Shown piece after piece: positions 22,314 through 34,463 of a DNA stretch of 64,000 nt. Made by a program: the position numbers and the translations under genes. Each line of letters begins with the position of its first letter. Position 1 is the first letter of the stretch. This stretch comes from Amphibalanus amphitrite (taxonomy: Eukaryota; Arthropoda; Thecostraca; Balanomorpha; Balanidae): NCBI RefSeq assembly GCF_019059575.1, contig NW_024881540.1, forward strand, positions 868,001-932,000, in the 5' to 3' direction. The notes below the pieces were generated by a model that saw nothing but the letters and a program-made list of their open reading frames with translations, did no database searches and was not told where the DNA came from.

Positions 22314-23620
22314 GGCTGCCCTAGCGCGAAGGGCGCCAATTTCCTCGTCTGGACAGTCAGCCTTCCGAGGACCAGGCGGTATACCGAATCGGATACCCAC
22401 TTGAGATGTTCGATGCGGCACCTCCGTAACGTGCCTCAATTGAAGCAGCAATTTCTTTCTGGGAAATTTTTCTATATTTCTCCCAAGTAGAGCACACGTC
22501 AGTCGTCCGTGCAACCTTCAATCCGTCCTTGATTCACAAAAGGCAACTACACTAGGTATCACTTGGAACTGCGGCAGACGTCGAGACAACCCTTATTTTG
22601 CAGCAGTCTCAACAGGCTTCCTCTGTCCATGTAACGTCGACGACTACCTTCTAACGACTGGCTTGTCATCCGTCGAGCCCATCGGGTTTCCGACAAGTGT
22701 CTGGAGCCAGACACACGCACGCACACGCCGAGGGGCAGCCGGCAGCAGCTCCCGCGTTTTTACCGCGCCACCTGCCCCGGGAGGCGTCGGCGGGTGTCGG
22801 CAGCGGTCGACAGATGTCAGCGGTACGGCCGGCGAGCGAGTGCGAGCGCGCCTGCGGTCAGTTCATTAGTGGCCGGACGTCCAGCGGATAATGTGAGAGT
22901 GCTGGGACTGACTCGGGACTGACTCATGACTGGTGACTGGGAACGGGTTGGGAAATCAATCATTCAGCGTGCTGCATACAGAACGGTTAGCAACTCTACT
23001 CAGCAATATCATTTATAGAAAAGTCATGCACCTCTGACTGTGGTCGGTATAGGGAGCTGAACCGGCAGGTCAGGTCAGCTGTCCGACGTGACACGCGGGA
23101 CGAGATCGGCCGGCCCCTGGTGGTGGACGAGATCGGGCGGCTTGAGCTCCCTGGTGGCGCAGCGTGCGGCCACAGGAGAAGCGGCCGGCCAGACCATCGC
23201 CTGACGCGGACGTGAACGCTATCAGCCGCGATATTTTATCTGTGTCGGCCCGGCCGCGGCCCGGCAGGTGGTCTGTGCAGGCCCGGAGCCGGCGATACGC
23301 CTCCCAAGCGTGGCCACCGGCCGGTTCCAGGTGACAACAGTCACTCAGGGGTATATTAGTCGGATGGGCGATGAAAAGGCCACTTTGACCCTCAAGCCAT
23401 CGCCAAAAGCACCGAACGGGTTGTATACGATCAGTTACTTTACAAACCAATAACCATTATCTATTATTATCTAGTCAGCATGGTCTTAGGTCGAATCCCT
23501 CCACTGACACTGCTCCTTACTGTAACAGATAGAGTACTTATTGGAGATTTGAAGCTATGGACCAGAGCGAGGTCAGTCTTCTACACCTGTTAGATCTGTG
23601 TAAGTGTTTTGGCGTTATTA
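22314..23620. other. Upstream region of gene A
   Basis: GC-rich sequence directly upstream of gene A's start (22520-22900), expected to hold its promoter and 5' UTR. I could not pick out a convincing TATA box or initiator. It also contains the candidate exon at 23072-23352. Confidence 0.4.
23072..23352 (-). CDS. Candidate exon (possible downstream exon of gene B)
   Basis: On the minus strand the frame reads DCCHLEPAGGHAWEAYRRLR, then ACTDHLPGRGRADTDKISRL, and closes with a stop at 23072. GGHAWEAYRRL resembles GGRFDEYQRL of gene A's terminal exon. A start after the AG at 23353-23354 would enter in phase 2, the phase in which gene B exon 3 ends. The acceptor is weak and the distance from gene B is about 10 kb, so this is only a candidate. 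Confidence 0.25.
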
Positions 23621-24800
23621 CTGCGCGCAAAGCAGCATATACCAACGCGTGCTACCAAACGTTTTAGTAAAAGATTCAAAATCGTTAGATCTGCGCTGAC
23701 GTCACACATTCAGAAGGGGAATTCAAATGCACTAGCCCCTCTGAATCAAAAGTGCTGCCACTTGGAAATGAGATATTTTCGATTTGAGGCTTTTCTCGAT
23801 GCTGTGAGTGCTCAAACCGGTAAGTGCAAGCCAGGGACTCCATTTTGGCTATTTCAACTCAAAACTAATGTTAACCCTCGCCCGCACATGGGGGGGGGGG
23901 GTGCCACCCCCAGGCAGTCTTTCTGCTCTGCACTCAACATTTTTAGAGCTAGAGGGCTGATTTTTCGTATAGCTGCTCCTCTATCCTTTCTTGATGTCCA
24001 CTGAAAATGTCAAGTTTCTGTGACTTTTGGATTCGGAGATATGACCTTGTTTTTCAGGTCATGTCATGACCCAAATGGCCAATTCTCAACATCTTGCGTT
24101 TGCCATGGGCCTTGTGAGCTTTTGACACCTTGATTTCGGCCTTTTTTTGCCAGTCTTACCTCCCACCTATCATGGAACATGTTCGACGATGTACAGGGGT
24201 CAAGGTCAGGGTCAAGGTCAACCCAGGTCATCTAAGATAATTGCGTTTTAGGCAAGCTAAAGTTACTTTTTGTGAAGTTTTTTGACTACATTTCTAGTAA
24301 AAGCTTCTCAGATCATGATTTCATGTAATATGGACACAAAAACAATCGGTGCACACATCAGTATACACACAGACACACACAGACATACAAACACATATAA
24401 TTGACCTTGACCTAACTTGACCTGAAATGACCTCAGCAGCAAAAATCTGGTCGGGTAGTGTGACAAAGAGGTTCTAGCTGGCTTGGCACCAGAAAACAGC
24501 ATCGTCATCGGTATTTGATAAGCAGCGCACTTGATATCCAACGGTGACCCAAAACAGCAACATTTTTTAGTTTGACCTGACCTGGAAGGTCAATGACTGA
24601 CCTGAGAAGGTAAAACTGGGTATCATTGGATTCGTCTCTTCCCAAAGAACCTTTTTGGTCTTTACCGCTAAGCTCTATCTCCAACAGGAACGAAATGGCG
24701 CGGGGGGTGGCAACCACCCCCCATGTGCGTTCTAGGATGGGAAAATGGCATGTGGGGGCGAGGGTTAAGGTGGGATGGTTACTTTAAGTGCATTGTAATG
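23620..24800. repeat. Repeat Q, copy 2, split by a family B element
   Basis: The sequence matches the reverse complement of 12470-12800. It is interrupted exactly at its TTAA (23871-23874 and 24765-24768) by the element at 23875-24764. Removing the insert and one TTAA restores the arrangement seen at 12515. Confidence 0.75.
23875..24764. mobile_element. TTAA-flanked element, family B, copy 1 (890 bp)
   Basis: TTAA on both sides, with termini CCCTCGCCCGCACATG and CATGTGGGGGCGAGGG. A GGGG...CCCC hairpin lies near each end. Other copies are at 49160-50069 and 57643-58526. A conserved open stretch of about 77 codons on its minus strand (24541-24308) recurs in all copies, but it overlaps simple TG/TC repeats and is not convincing as a gene. 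Confidence 0.85.
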
Positions 24801-25528
24801 TCTGATAGGTAAATGATTAATTGATTAGTCTCTGGTGACCCTTTGAAGGTCACCAGAGGTCAGCAAAGTGAAAATATTATTTTTTCCCGGATTACGATGA
24901 TTATCAGCTTCAGACGCTCTAGCGCGAGAACCAGAAGAGCTAGAGCGGCTTGGAAAAAGAAACGATAGCCCATTTACAGCACTATCCGGAGTAAACCGTC
25001 AGATTTGTCCTCAGGTCAACGGATTGGCTTCCAGGGGTAAAAAATCGCCAAAATAACCAATATTGACGAAACTAGTCTTTTTCGGGCATACCTAACTTCT
25101 GACATCGACGTGTTTTTTTTTTTCCAAACCCGACATCTGTTCTCCCGTAAATTTCCGGGAAGCACGAAAGATGTCTCCAAAAAGTGTCGAATTTCGATCT
25201 TGATCAATGTGTGTTCGTAAGCTTGTTCTGACATTGCTTAATCTGCCAAGACAAAAAAAAAAAAAAATCAGAGAAAAAGAGTGACTGTAGGTACCTTTTC
25301 TGAAAGGTTCTTATCAACTTGTCGGAAATTCCCGGGAGAACAGATATGGGGTTTGGAAAAAAGAATACGTCGACATATTAAAGCTCGGTCAATAATTTAA
25401 TCAATATAACATTTTTCTCAGACGCGTCGTTTCGAAGACATCAATTTCAATAATGCATAAAATAGCCTCGAAAAGTCAAATTGAAAATTTGATCTCAGGT
25501 CAAGGTCACGACCTGACCCAAAAAAGTC

Positions 25529-26401
25529 ATTACGAGCGAGCGAGCGCAGCGAGCGAAGCGAAGTCTTTTCAATATAACGGAAAAATCTCAGTATGAGCGG
25601 CCCGGCCCGGCCCGGCCTGTAACGCTTTTGAGAGGCTTATATCTCAGCAACCGCTGGACCGATTGGCCTGCGGTCTTTTTTGCTGGGTAGCCCCATCCCT
25701 TCTACCCCGTAATTGACTACTTTTGATACATCTAGCTCAGTGACCGTCGTGGCACGTGCCACGTGAAAAGTCAAGGGTGTTCAAGCAGTTTTGCAAAAGT
25801 AGTGATTTTGAGAGGCCCATATCTCAGCAGGGGCTTGAGCGATTGTCTTGCGGTAATTTTTATAGGGTAGCTGCATCCCTTCTACCAAAGGTCAGATACT
25901 CTTGATCGATGTGAGTGACCCCTACTGCACGTGCAAAATACAAAAAGAAGAGGTACCAAATTTGTTCCCATTTCAGTAACTCGGTAATTACTGGGGCGAT
26001 TTCGCTGAAACTTGGCATACAGATAGGCACCCACCAGGCAATGCATTCCCATGTGTTGCGGTTAGGGCATGCTACTGCACGTGCGCACGTGCAGGGGGCT
26101 TTCCAGATCTCGAGAATGGCTGGGCCGATTGCGCTCAAATTTGGTACACGGTTGGGGACCGGTTAGTAGGGTGCCGTGCAAAAGTCATTTTGAACCCCGT
26201 TTTGCACGTGCGCACGTGCAGAATGCCGCTTCCAGATCTCAGGAACGGCTGGGCCGATTGCGTTAAAATTTGGCACACCGCTAGCGGCCGGTTAGAAGGG
26301 TGCTTTGCACAAGCACGTTGGAAGTACCCTCTCGCCCTTCCGCACGTGCAGGGCTCACTATCTCGCTCGCTCGTTCTTCGCCCAAAAGGCGTTTTACTGG
26401 T
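25529..26401. mobile_element. CACGTG-rich element, family E, copy 1
   Basis: Starts ATTACGAGCGAGCGAGCG and ends CGCTCGCTCGTT...GGCGTTTTACTGG, so the outer parts form an inverted repeat. Its interior repeats GCACGTGCGCACGTGCAG and a block with GGGCCGATTGCG about every 110 bases. No transposase. Near-full copies are at 26864-27741 and 40527-41405, and reversed partial copies at 39616-40430. Confidence 0.75.
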
Positions 26402-26489
26402 AAGTAATTTCTATTGATTTTTTCTCGTTTACCCTAACAATCCATTTTTGTTCCTCAGATTACCTGTATGCTTCCATTCCACGCTCATT

Positions 26490-26863
26490 GCCTAAATATT
26501 TTATGCGTCATGCGGTAACAAACAACGTCCTCACGCCCTTGCGGCGGCCTAACGAGCGGCCACCACAACAGAGCGCGGCAGTGAACGACACTCAGCCGAC
26601 CGTCTCGAGGGACGCAACTCGAGCCGGGTCCTGCCGAATCGGACTCACCTCTGACCTTGAGCGCCCTATCGGACACTGCAGTACCTACACTGCGCACCAT
26701 CCTCTCTCAGGTGTTGTTGAGATTGGAGCGTGCCCTTGCCTCAGACTGCTCTATTGACTCACATCGTGAGCATTGTTTTCCTCTCTTTGTTTTTACTTAG
26801 CGGATGATAAAGACGGGCTACGTCATCAATGCACCATACACAGGGCCTTCTCGGTACGTTTTT
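26490..26863. other. GC-richer single-copy-looking stretch between two family E copies
   Basis: On the plus strand a frame from 26573 reads LSALSDTAVPTLRTILSQVL, then LRLERALASDCSID, which looks protein-like, and stops within about 75 codons. A donor-like CAG|gtgttg occurs inside. There are no matching exons nearby and no family I recognise, so it is not called as a gene. Confidence 0.25.
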
Positions 26864-27741
26864 ATTACGAGCGAGCGAGCGCAGCGAGCGAAGCGAAGTC
26901 TTTTCAATATATGTAAGGGAAAAATCTCAGTATGAGCGGCCCGGCCCGGCCCGGCCTGTAACGCTTTTGAGAGGCTATCACAGCAACCGCTGGACCGATT
27001 GACCTGCGGTCTTTTTTGCTGGGCAGCCCCATCCCTTCATCCCCGTAATTGACTACCTACTTTTGATACATCTCAGTGACCGTCTTGGCACGTGCCACGT
27101 GAAAAGTCAAGGGTATTCAAGCTGTTTTACAAAAGAAGTGATTTTGAGAGGCTCATATCTCAGCAGCCGCTTGGGTGATTGTCTTGCGGTAATTTTTGTA
27201 GGGTAGCTGCATCCTTTCTACCAATGGTCGGACACTATTGATCTATGTGAGTGACCCCCAGGCCTCACTGCACGTGCAAAATGCAAAAAGAAGAGGTGCC
27301 AAATTTGTTCCCATCTCAGTAACTCGGTAATTACTGGGGTGATTTCGCTGAAACTTGGCATACAGGTAGGCACCCACCAGGCAATGCATTTCCATGTGTT
27401 GCCGTTAGGGTGCTACTGCACGTGCGCACGTGCAGGGGGCGCTTACAGATCTCGAGAACGGCTGGGCCGATTGCGCTCAAATTTGGTACACGGTTGGGGA
27501 CCGGTTAGTAGGGTGCTGTGCAAAAGTCAGTTTGGACCCCGTTTGCACGTGCGCACATACAGAATGCCGCTTCCAGATCTCAGGAACGGCTGGGCCGATT
27601 GCGTTAAAATTTGGCACACCGCTAGCGACCGGTTAGAAGGGTGCTTTGCACAAGCCCGTTGGAAGTACTCTCTCGCCCTTCCGCACGTGCAGGGCTCACT
27701 ATCTCGCTCGCTCGTTCTTCGCCCAAAAGGCGTTTTACTGG
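26864..27741. mobile_element. CACGTG-rich element, family E, copy 2
   Basis: Same start (ATTACGAGCGAGCGAGCG), same end (GGCGTTTTACTGG) and same order of internal blocks as copy 1, with scattered substitutions. The two copies are direct repeats about 460 bases apart. Confidence 0.75.
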
Positions 27742-28395
27742 TGCTGTACATCAATTGATTAGTCTTGCCCAGCTCTGAACGTAAGAAGTAAGTACATAGG
27801 ACACCCCAGATTCTTGCAGATAGGTGTACTGATAACGCATGTTATCGATCAATGTGCGGACGACACTGTATACATAGCCCGCGCCGGGCCGGTGCTCGGC
27901 GCCAACCGTGCGGGGCTGGGCGGGGGTGTCTGAACACCCCCTGTCTAATAACTCGGCTCCCGGGCCACGTGGCGATGCACAGTAAGCGGCATTCAAAAGA
28001 GCGCAAAGATCATGACGAAAGTACCTCGGTCATTTTTAAGGTCTGGTCAAAGGTCAGGTCACCAGAGGTCACCAGAGATAAGATTTCGCATGTTTCATTT
28101 TTTTTTTTTTTTTTGACAAACCGGCGCATAGCTCGGGAACCAATAGGTAGAAAAATAGAATAGTTATAAGTACCTACTAGAGCGACGAGCGTCGTGGACG
28201 CATTCGATAACTCTTTTAACTCTCTTACTGAAATGTGTCATATTTGACTTAACCCGCGCCCCACTGCACAGTGGGGATTTTTCCGATCTAGCGCCTATTA
28301 ATTCAAAAAATATTTTTTGGATTTTTGTTTATTTTTTGTGTCAGCAGGGCTAAGAAATGTCTGAATTTTTCATATATGGCATTGTTTTATCTGTA

Positions 28396-29554
28396 CAGGG
28401 TGGGGCAGCATAATCGGGAATAAATATCAAACGGGATTATTTGGTCATGAATTTAAAAATATAGCTCCAAGCACTATTTTAACAACATCCCATCAATCGG
28501 TCACCTTTTACCTATCCCTCATCCTTTTTGACCGCCCTTCGCGTCGATGACCTTCTCAAGGCGGGTCCAAAAGCACGCGCATGCACGTGCAACCTCCTGC
28601 TTGTCCATGATCGCCCATCAGCTTCGTACCTTGCACTGAAGACCGTTTTTACTGATGATAAGTTGTTCATTAAACTTCTACCAAAAAACGCTCCATATAA
28701 AGAATTTGGTCGGATTTAAATCGGCGGAGTTGAAGGACCAGAAGTTTTTGGTTCATCTCAGGTGGAAGTGCCCTACACAATAACATGTCGTCCTCACTGC
28801 AGTACCAGCACGGACAGAGTCCTCGTAAGACGTGATCTGGACCGTCAGTGATCCTCTCTTCCGACGACTCCACGTGAGTCTGCCAGAGTGTGGATGTATT
28901 TACCAGAGGTGCTCGTTTTATCCGGGCTCGATGAAGTAGAGTGCACCACGTGCACCTCCCTTGAAGACCACCCATAGGTCCATTACCTCAACAGGATGTT
29001 TACTGTGCATGACCGCTGCAATATTCTCGATACAATCCCCTATATGGCATGCCATTCTTTTTTATCGTATTCCAGTCGGTGATAAGATTTTTGGTCGCTG
29101 AAGTTTTGAACATTGTTTCTTTTTAATATGCTCAAGAGCTTCTTCCTTATATTCAAGTGAGTCATCTTGTATGTCCTCTGCTAAGAGTTATTTTACGACG
29201 ATTACGTTAACTTTTTGTCCTAAGTATCCCCACACAATCCTTATCGTCCGTGATAACACGTTGACCTGTCCAGCAACCTTTACGTGGAATGGCATTGTTC
29301 AAAATTCAAAATTCAAAATGTTCTTGTTTTACTCGTTTAACATTAGTGTCTATGGGCGCGCGCAAAGCACTTGGAGCACCGTCGAACTATTTTGCTGCTC
29401 TTTTCCAGGAAGTTGCATGTTCATGGATGTAGTCATGTCAGATGATGCACAACTTTTGGGCGTTTCATTGCCATGATATAACTTATCAAAATAATGCCAT
29501 GCCTACTCATGACCAGAGCCCAGAAAGCATTCCCGATTATGCTGCCCCACCCTG
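28396..29554. mobile_element. Tc1/mariner-like element (1159 bp)
   Basis: Ends CAGGGTGGGGCAGCATAATC and GATTATGCTGCCCCACCCTG are perfect inverted repeats with TA outside each (28394-28395, 29555-29556). The length and TA duplication fit a mariner-type element. A broken transposase lies inside on the minus strand. Confidence 0.85.
28525..29500 (-). pseudogene. Degenerate mariner-type DDE transposase
   Basis: On the minus strand, 28746-28681 reads SADLNPTKFFIWSVFW, the counterpart of the family's SPDLNPxDFxIW motif that carries the third catalytic Asp. About 120 bases further, in another frame, LEKVIDAKGGQKG resembles the usual C-terminal end. Stops and frame changes elsewhere rule out activity. 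Confidence 0.7.
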
Positions 29555-30141
29555 TATGTCCACAGCAAAACTAGGAAAAATGCGCCCAAAGTTCACACTC
29601 ATGCGTGATTACTCAATGGGCTCAGCAAGGCCCGAAAGTATAGCTCAATTTCATTGTCCTGTCCTGTTGGTTTTAATCTTGCGAGGTCTTAAAGTTGCAT
29701 ATCGTCTGAAAGGCACCTTTATTAGGAATGGAATGGCAAACAAAAAGTATGCCACAACCTTACTAAGGTCACAAAAATGCCCTTTACAAAAAAACTCTTA
29801 CAGACACCATATTGAAGGAATGGTATTCTAAATAAATGTAGGAAATCAACAATGTTCTCCACACTTTTCCACTCCGAAATATATCCTATGGAATTCGCCA
29901 CTTTCTTCTGCACAAGACAACGCCTAGTTTGGCTGCCGAAACTTGCCTGAACACGGAATATTCACATTAGAGTATCTTAACACCCCACTCGAGGAGCGCT
30001 AGGGCAAACAGCACGATATAGGTATGTTCCGGACATAGGCGAATAATTTTACTTCGTGATTTATATGATGCATATTTTCTGAGACACATTCATTAGGAAT
30101 AGGATGACAAGCGTAAATTATACATACCGTAACCTTATTAA

Positions 30142-31005
30142 CCATCGCACTTGCGGGGAGGGGGAGGGGGAAGGGGTCGGATAAAACCCCATGGTTTTCC
30201 GCAAATTACTCGCTCAAAAAGCGGCCGATCGCGCCGAAACTTTCGGTACCCTCGAGATCATCAATTTTACATCTAACCTAAAAATTTCATGACTCTGACC
30301 CAACTGACCTTTGACCTGTGGCATATTTCTCGAGACCATGTTTGGCCGGAATCACGATTCGGCGTATGCCAGCTCACATTATCCGCGGTTTCCAGTCTTT
30401 TTGTGGTTTTAAACGTTCAAATATGTGAAATGATGTTGGTGCCATGCATAATGGTGGGTGTCAAGGTCACGTGAAGGTCAAGTCAAGGTCATTGACCTTT
30501 TGATGACCTTGGTTCACTTTTTCGAGTTTTACTTGTTTCTAGGGTAGTTTTTGGTGCTGATTTCGATTTTAGCAGCCATTTGAATATTTACGAAGTAGTT
30601 CTAGTGCCTTCGTTCCATGTTACGAAGCTATCAGTAGTAGGTGACACTTCTATGGATGGCCGGCAGGACGCCTACTAATTGATCTAACCTGACCTGACCC
30701 GACCTGGCCTAAATGCATAAAGACATCGTCTGTGATCAAAACTAACATGAAATGCGTGATCAGCACCCCAAAATACCTCGTAACACCCTAACTTTGCGAA
30801 GTTTCAAGAGGTCTCGATTTCCCAACTTTAGTTGGGTCATTAAACTGACTTGGAAAGTCAGCTTATGACCTTGGACTTTGAAATTGGATATATTCGGCCT
30901 AATTTCGTCATAGGCAGCACGCTTGACTTTTCCGCGAAGCTCTAGCTTGATCAGGGGCCAAACGGCTGAGCGGGGGGTCCAATTGAACCCCCTATACTAT
31001 GTTGA
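30142..31005. mobile_element. TTAA element, family A, copy 3 (right end lost)
   Basis: TTAA at 30138-30141, then CCATCGCACTTGCGG. The body aligns with copies 1, 2 and 4, including the palindrome AGGTCATTGACCT (30486-30498). The right terminus and its TTAA are missing after the G/C hairpin near 30970-31003. It is more diverged than the other copies. Confidence 0.75.
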
Positions 31006-33148
31006 TTATGCACATTTACAGGTAAAATTCTCACCAGGACACACCAGCCAACATCTGTGCACAATCTGGCTACAATTCTACCTATGGTTTGCCCTCTACG
31101 AATAAATACGTGCTAGATTGGAAAAATCCCCACTGTGCACTGGGGGGGAGGGGGCTACTCATAACCCCCCTCTCGTTTTTCTGCAATAACTTCTAAACCA
31201 CTAGACATGTCGACGCGAAAATTTCAGTACCTTCGGCTGCATCAATTTGACACCTTGTGTCAAACTACGAACTTCGTAGCTACCATAGATCGGCCGGAAA
31301 TGACGTCAGAGTGACGTCATGTTCGACCGATCTCGACGCAAAACATTGAACTACGGCAATTGCTCTCAAGAGCTCAGTTTTTGAACTAGATCCAATTTCG
31401 AACATATTTGGTGGAGTGCTGTGCTGAGCATTGTTAGAAGGAAAATAGTTATCATTGAGATATAATAGCCTTTGCTCATATTAAGTTCCGAATGGAAAAT
31501 GAAATGCAAAATTCTTTGAAAAAATACCCCCTTTCTAAAAAAATAAATATGTATTTTTTCAAAGCATTTTGCATTTCATTTACCATTCGGAACTTAATAT
31601 GAGCAAAGGCTATCATATCTCAATGATAACTAGATCCAATTTCCTTGCATGAAAGGACTTCAAATACGCAGTGCTATCAAACTGCTATCTCAGATGTTCA
31701 AAATTTTGAACATTTTGAAACTTATTAACATTAAATTTCAAAGTTTATATTTTCATCTTTTTTCCATTTTTTTTTTTACTTTTCGAAAAAACCGGAATAA
31801 TATGATAGAACACCTGCCCATGATATACTCTAACAAGTTCTAGGATATCTTCAGAAATAGCCAAGTTATACCTACGCATTATAGCATAAATTTCACTATT
31901 ATAAAAATCAATTCTTCAGTACGTATTTGACGTCGCACACCAACATAAATAGCATCATCGTGTTCTGAGCTCAAACTGCATCTAATAGGCACATTTTTTG
32001 TTGAAACATTTCAACTTTGAAATTTGACCTTTTTGACCTGAAAGTGACTTGACCTCCGGTAAATTTAGCTGAAAATGACCTCAAATGATACAGACGACAT
32101 TGGTTTCGAAAACCACGAGTAAAATGGACCATAAAACATGCGTCACGTGACTGATACATGATATACAATTCTCGTGACCTATAGGCTGACCTGACCCTGA
32201 CCTAGAAATCAAAGTACAAGTCTTGTACCCTCAGGGTATCTAAAGCATCTATTCATAAGTGCGTAAACAAAAATGAGCCTTATCTCACTTGTACCTAAGC
32301 CGACGACCAGAGCCCAAAATGTGAATAAGCCAACCATCGATAATTTTTACTTTGACCTAACCTGTGACGTCATGGGTGACCTCGAGGTCAATAAAATTAG
32401 GTTACGATCGACAGTATTTCCGGGGCTATCAGACGCCGTTTGAATTTTGACAATCGGCCCAGTAGTTTCGGAGTTAGGAGGGGGGGGGGGGGGCTATGAA
32501 GCCCAACTGAGGGGGGATGAAGCCTCCCCCTCAGTAGGGCGTGTTATACGCAGACCCCAGAGGGGCGCGGGTTAAGGTCAATAGTCTAGCCTCCGGAGGA
32601 CAAAAACTAAAAATAGCAGTTTTTACGAAAAGTGTTTTTCAACAATAACTTTAAATCAAGAAAGGTACGATACTTATTTTGCCAGCGTCGTTTTCCTCTC
32701 GTCGAGACGCATCGTGTGAGCTTTTATTAGACCTTTCAAGGTCAACTTGAAAAATGGATCTCAGGTCAAGGTCATGACCTGACGGGAAAGGTCATGTTGC
32801 ATGTCAGTCGATCCGTATCGTCGACCTGAGCGCATCTAAGTGTTTCCATCGTTCCAGCATGTCTCTATCAAAAGTTATTAGAAGAAAAAAAAACTGCTGG
32901 GGACCTTTCGTGGCCTGAGATGACCTCAGGGACATAAGGGGGAGTCACGGATACAATTTTCCGATTCAATGTCTCAAGTTTACCTGTAACCTTGTTGACC
33001 GATAAGTGAGCTTACGAGTATGCAGTTGGTGTCAGACGAGTTCAGCGGAACACTCTGAAATTATACAAACACAATCGCTATGACCGGAGGAGCGGAGTGA
33101 ATGACCGGATAAAGCGCATGACCCGATGAATCGGATGAGGGTTCTCAC

Positions 33149-34463
33149 CTGACAGGAAGCTGCCGATGCGTAGGCCTGTGGTCTCGCTGCGGCCGGCTTG
33201 GGTGACCGAGGTCGGGACGGCGCCACCCGTGGTCAGCTTCTCGATTGGGTGGTCGTCTCATCGTGCCGCTCACGGCTCTTCCTGGCACTGCTGGAAGGGA
33301 GCGTGGCACTGCCCGGCCAGAGATCAGCTCGCCCGTAGTCGCCACCCTCTCCTGCAGTGCTTCCTGAATCTCTGGGAGAGGGCTGGAACCTGTCCTGGAA
33401 GGCAGCCGCACTTTTCCAGATGTCCGTTTGTGTGCGACGCGAGGCGGCACTAGGAGAGACCAGAGTGTCGGCGGCGTGCTGAAGTCCGCGGCCGCGCCCA
33501 GGTGGCGGGCCGTGTTGGTGATGATGTCGTTGTCCTGGTTGGACGCCGTGTTGGTCAGCGTGTTGAGCGGGTTGGCCTGAGCAGAGACCGTGATGACGTC
33601 GTTATCGGTGTTGGTGAGCGATGGCGTGTTGGTGTTGGTGCTGGTGACGGTGTTTCCGCCGCTGACGGTGACGGAGGTGGTGCTGCCGCCGCCGGAGGTG
33701 GTGCCGCCCGCCGCTGCGGAGGCCGAGACAGTGGTGGTGTAGCCGAGCACCACTGCGATCGGCAGGAAGCCGAGCAGCTCCTTGAGCCCGGTGCGCTCCG
33801 GGCAGTCGCACTCGTGGTGGTTGTAACCCTTCGGCCGGCGGCTGCCGCGGATGCTGCGTCCCAGTTTGGCCATGATCGTTTTAAAGCGTGCCTTCCACGA
33901 CTTGTGGCCGGGTGAGTGTCTGGCTAGCGGTGTTTGACCGTCCACTCTGCGGTGTCGTTGAACCGGCCGGCCGCGAGACTCAAACGCTCCACGGCGTCTT
34001 GGAGCCCTGCGTGCCACCTGCCATCCACTGGGGTTGTTTTTAGCCTCAGCTGCCTCACGCCGACGCGATCTCTTCGATAACACACTGACACTTCCTTGAT
34101 GTGTGGTTCTGTGCCTCGACATCAAGGGCAACGTGAGCTGACCAGTCGAGTTCAGTGAAGTGCGCTCCTTAGACTCGGGGGACTGGAGCGGGGAGCTGAG
34201 ACAGGTTTGTTTGCCGGCGCATGGTCTCCTCTGAGGTCTGAGGTGAGACGAGGTGCTCCTCCGAGCTCCAGACGTTGACACCGGACTGACGGATGGTGCC
34301 AGGTGCCGGCGTACACGGTGGCTCTCAGCAGGATGCATCTTCCAGTTAACTGGCGGAGCGATCAAGCTTTCAAAAACTTCAGTTAAATTGCTGGATATCT
34401 TGAGAATATTCGTTCTTCTCGTCTCGTCGTTCGGCGTCTGATCCAGTAAGAAACTGGCCAATT
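33149..34463 (-). CDS. Gene B exon 3 (basic region, second CxC-hydrophobic segment, N/T/D module)
   Basis: The acceptor is atttctttcag. It enters in phase 1, giving E-LASFLLDQTPND. It carries CDCPERTGLKELLGFLPIAV, then NTNTPSLTNTDNDVIT and, 24 residues on, the related SNQDNDIIT. The part after about 33490 has low similarity to gene A and may include an unrecognised intron; only the portion 33490-34463 is firmly supported. Confidence 0.65.

Larger units (their letters stand above)
28253..32571. mobile_element. Composite TTAA region with CCCGCGCCCC termini
   Basis: TTAA at 28249-28252 and 32572-32575 with perfect 10-bp ends CCCGCGCCCC / GGGGCGCGGG. Inside lie a mariner-like element (28396-29554), a truncated family A copy (30142-about 31005) and a family C-like body (from about 31130). 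A second inverted pair, around 28262-28298 and 31108-31144 (AATCCCCACTGTGCA), suggests two elements joined or nested here rather than one. Confidence 0.5.

Noticed and set aside
24308-24541. 77-codon frame recurring at 24308-24541, 49430-49630 and 57867-58100
   Set aside because: It repeats because the family B element repeats. It overlaps TG/TC-rich simple sequence and has no start context or homology I recognise.
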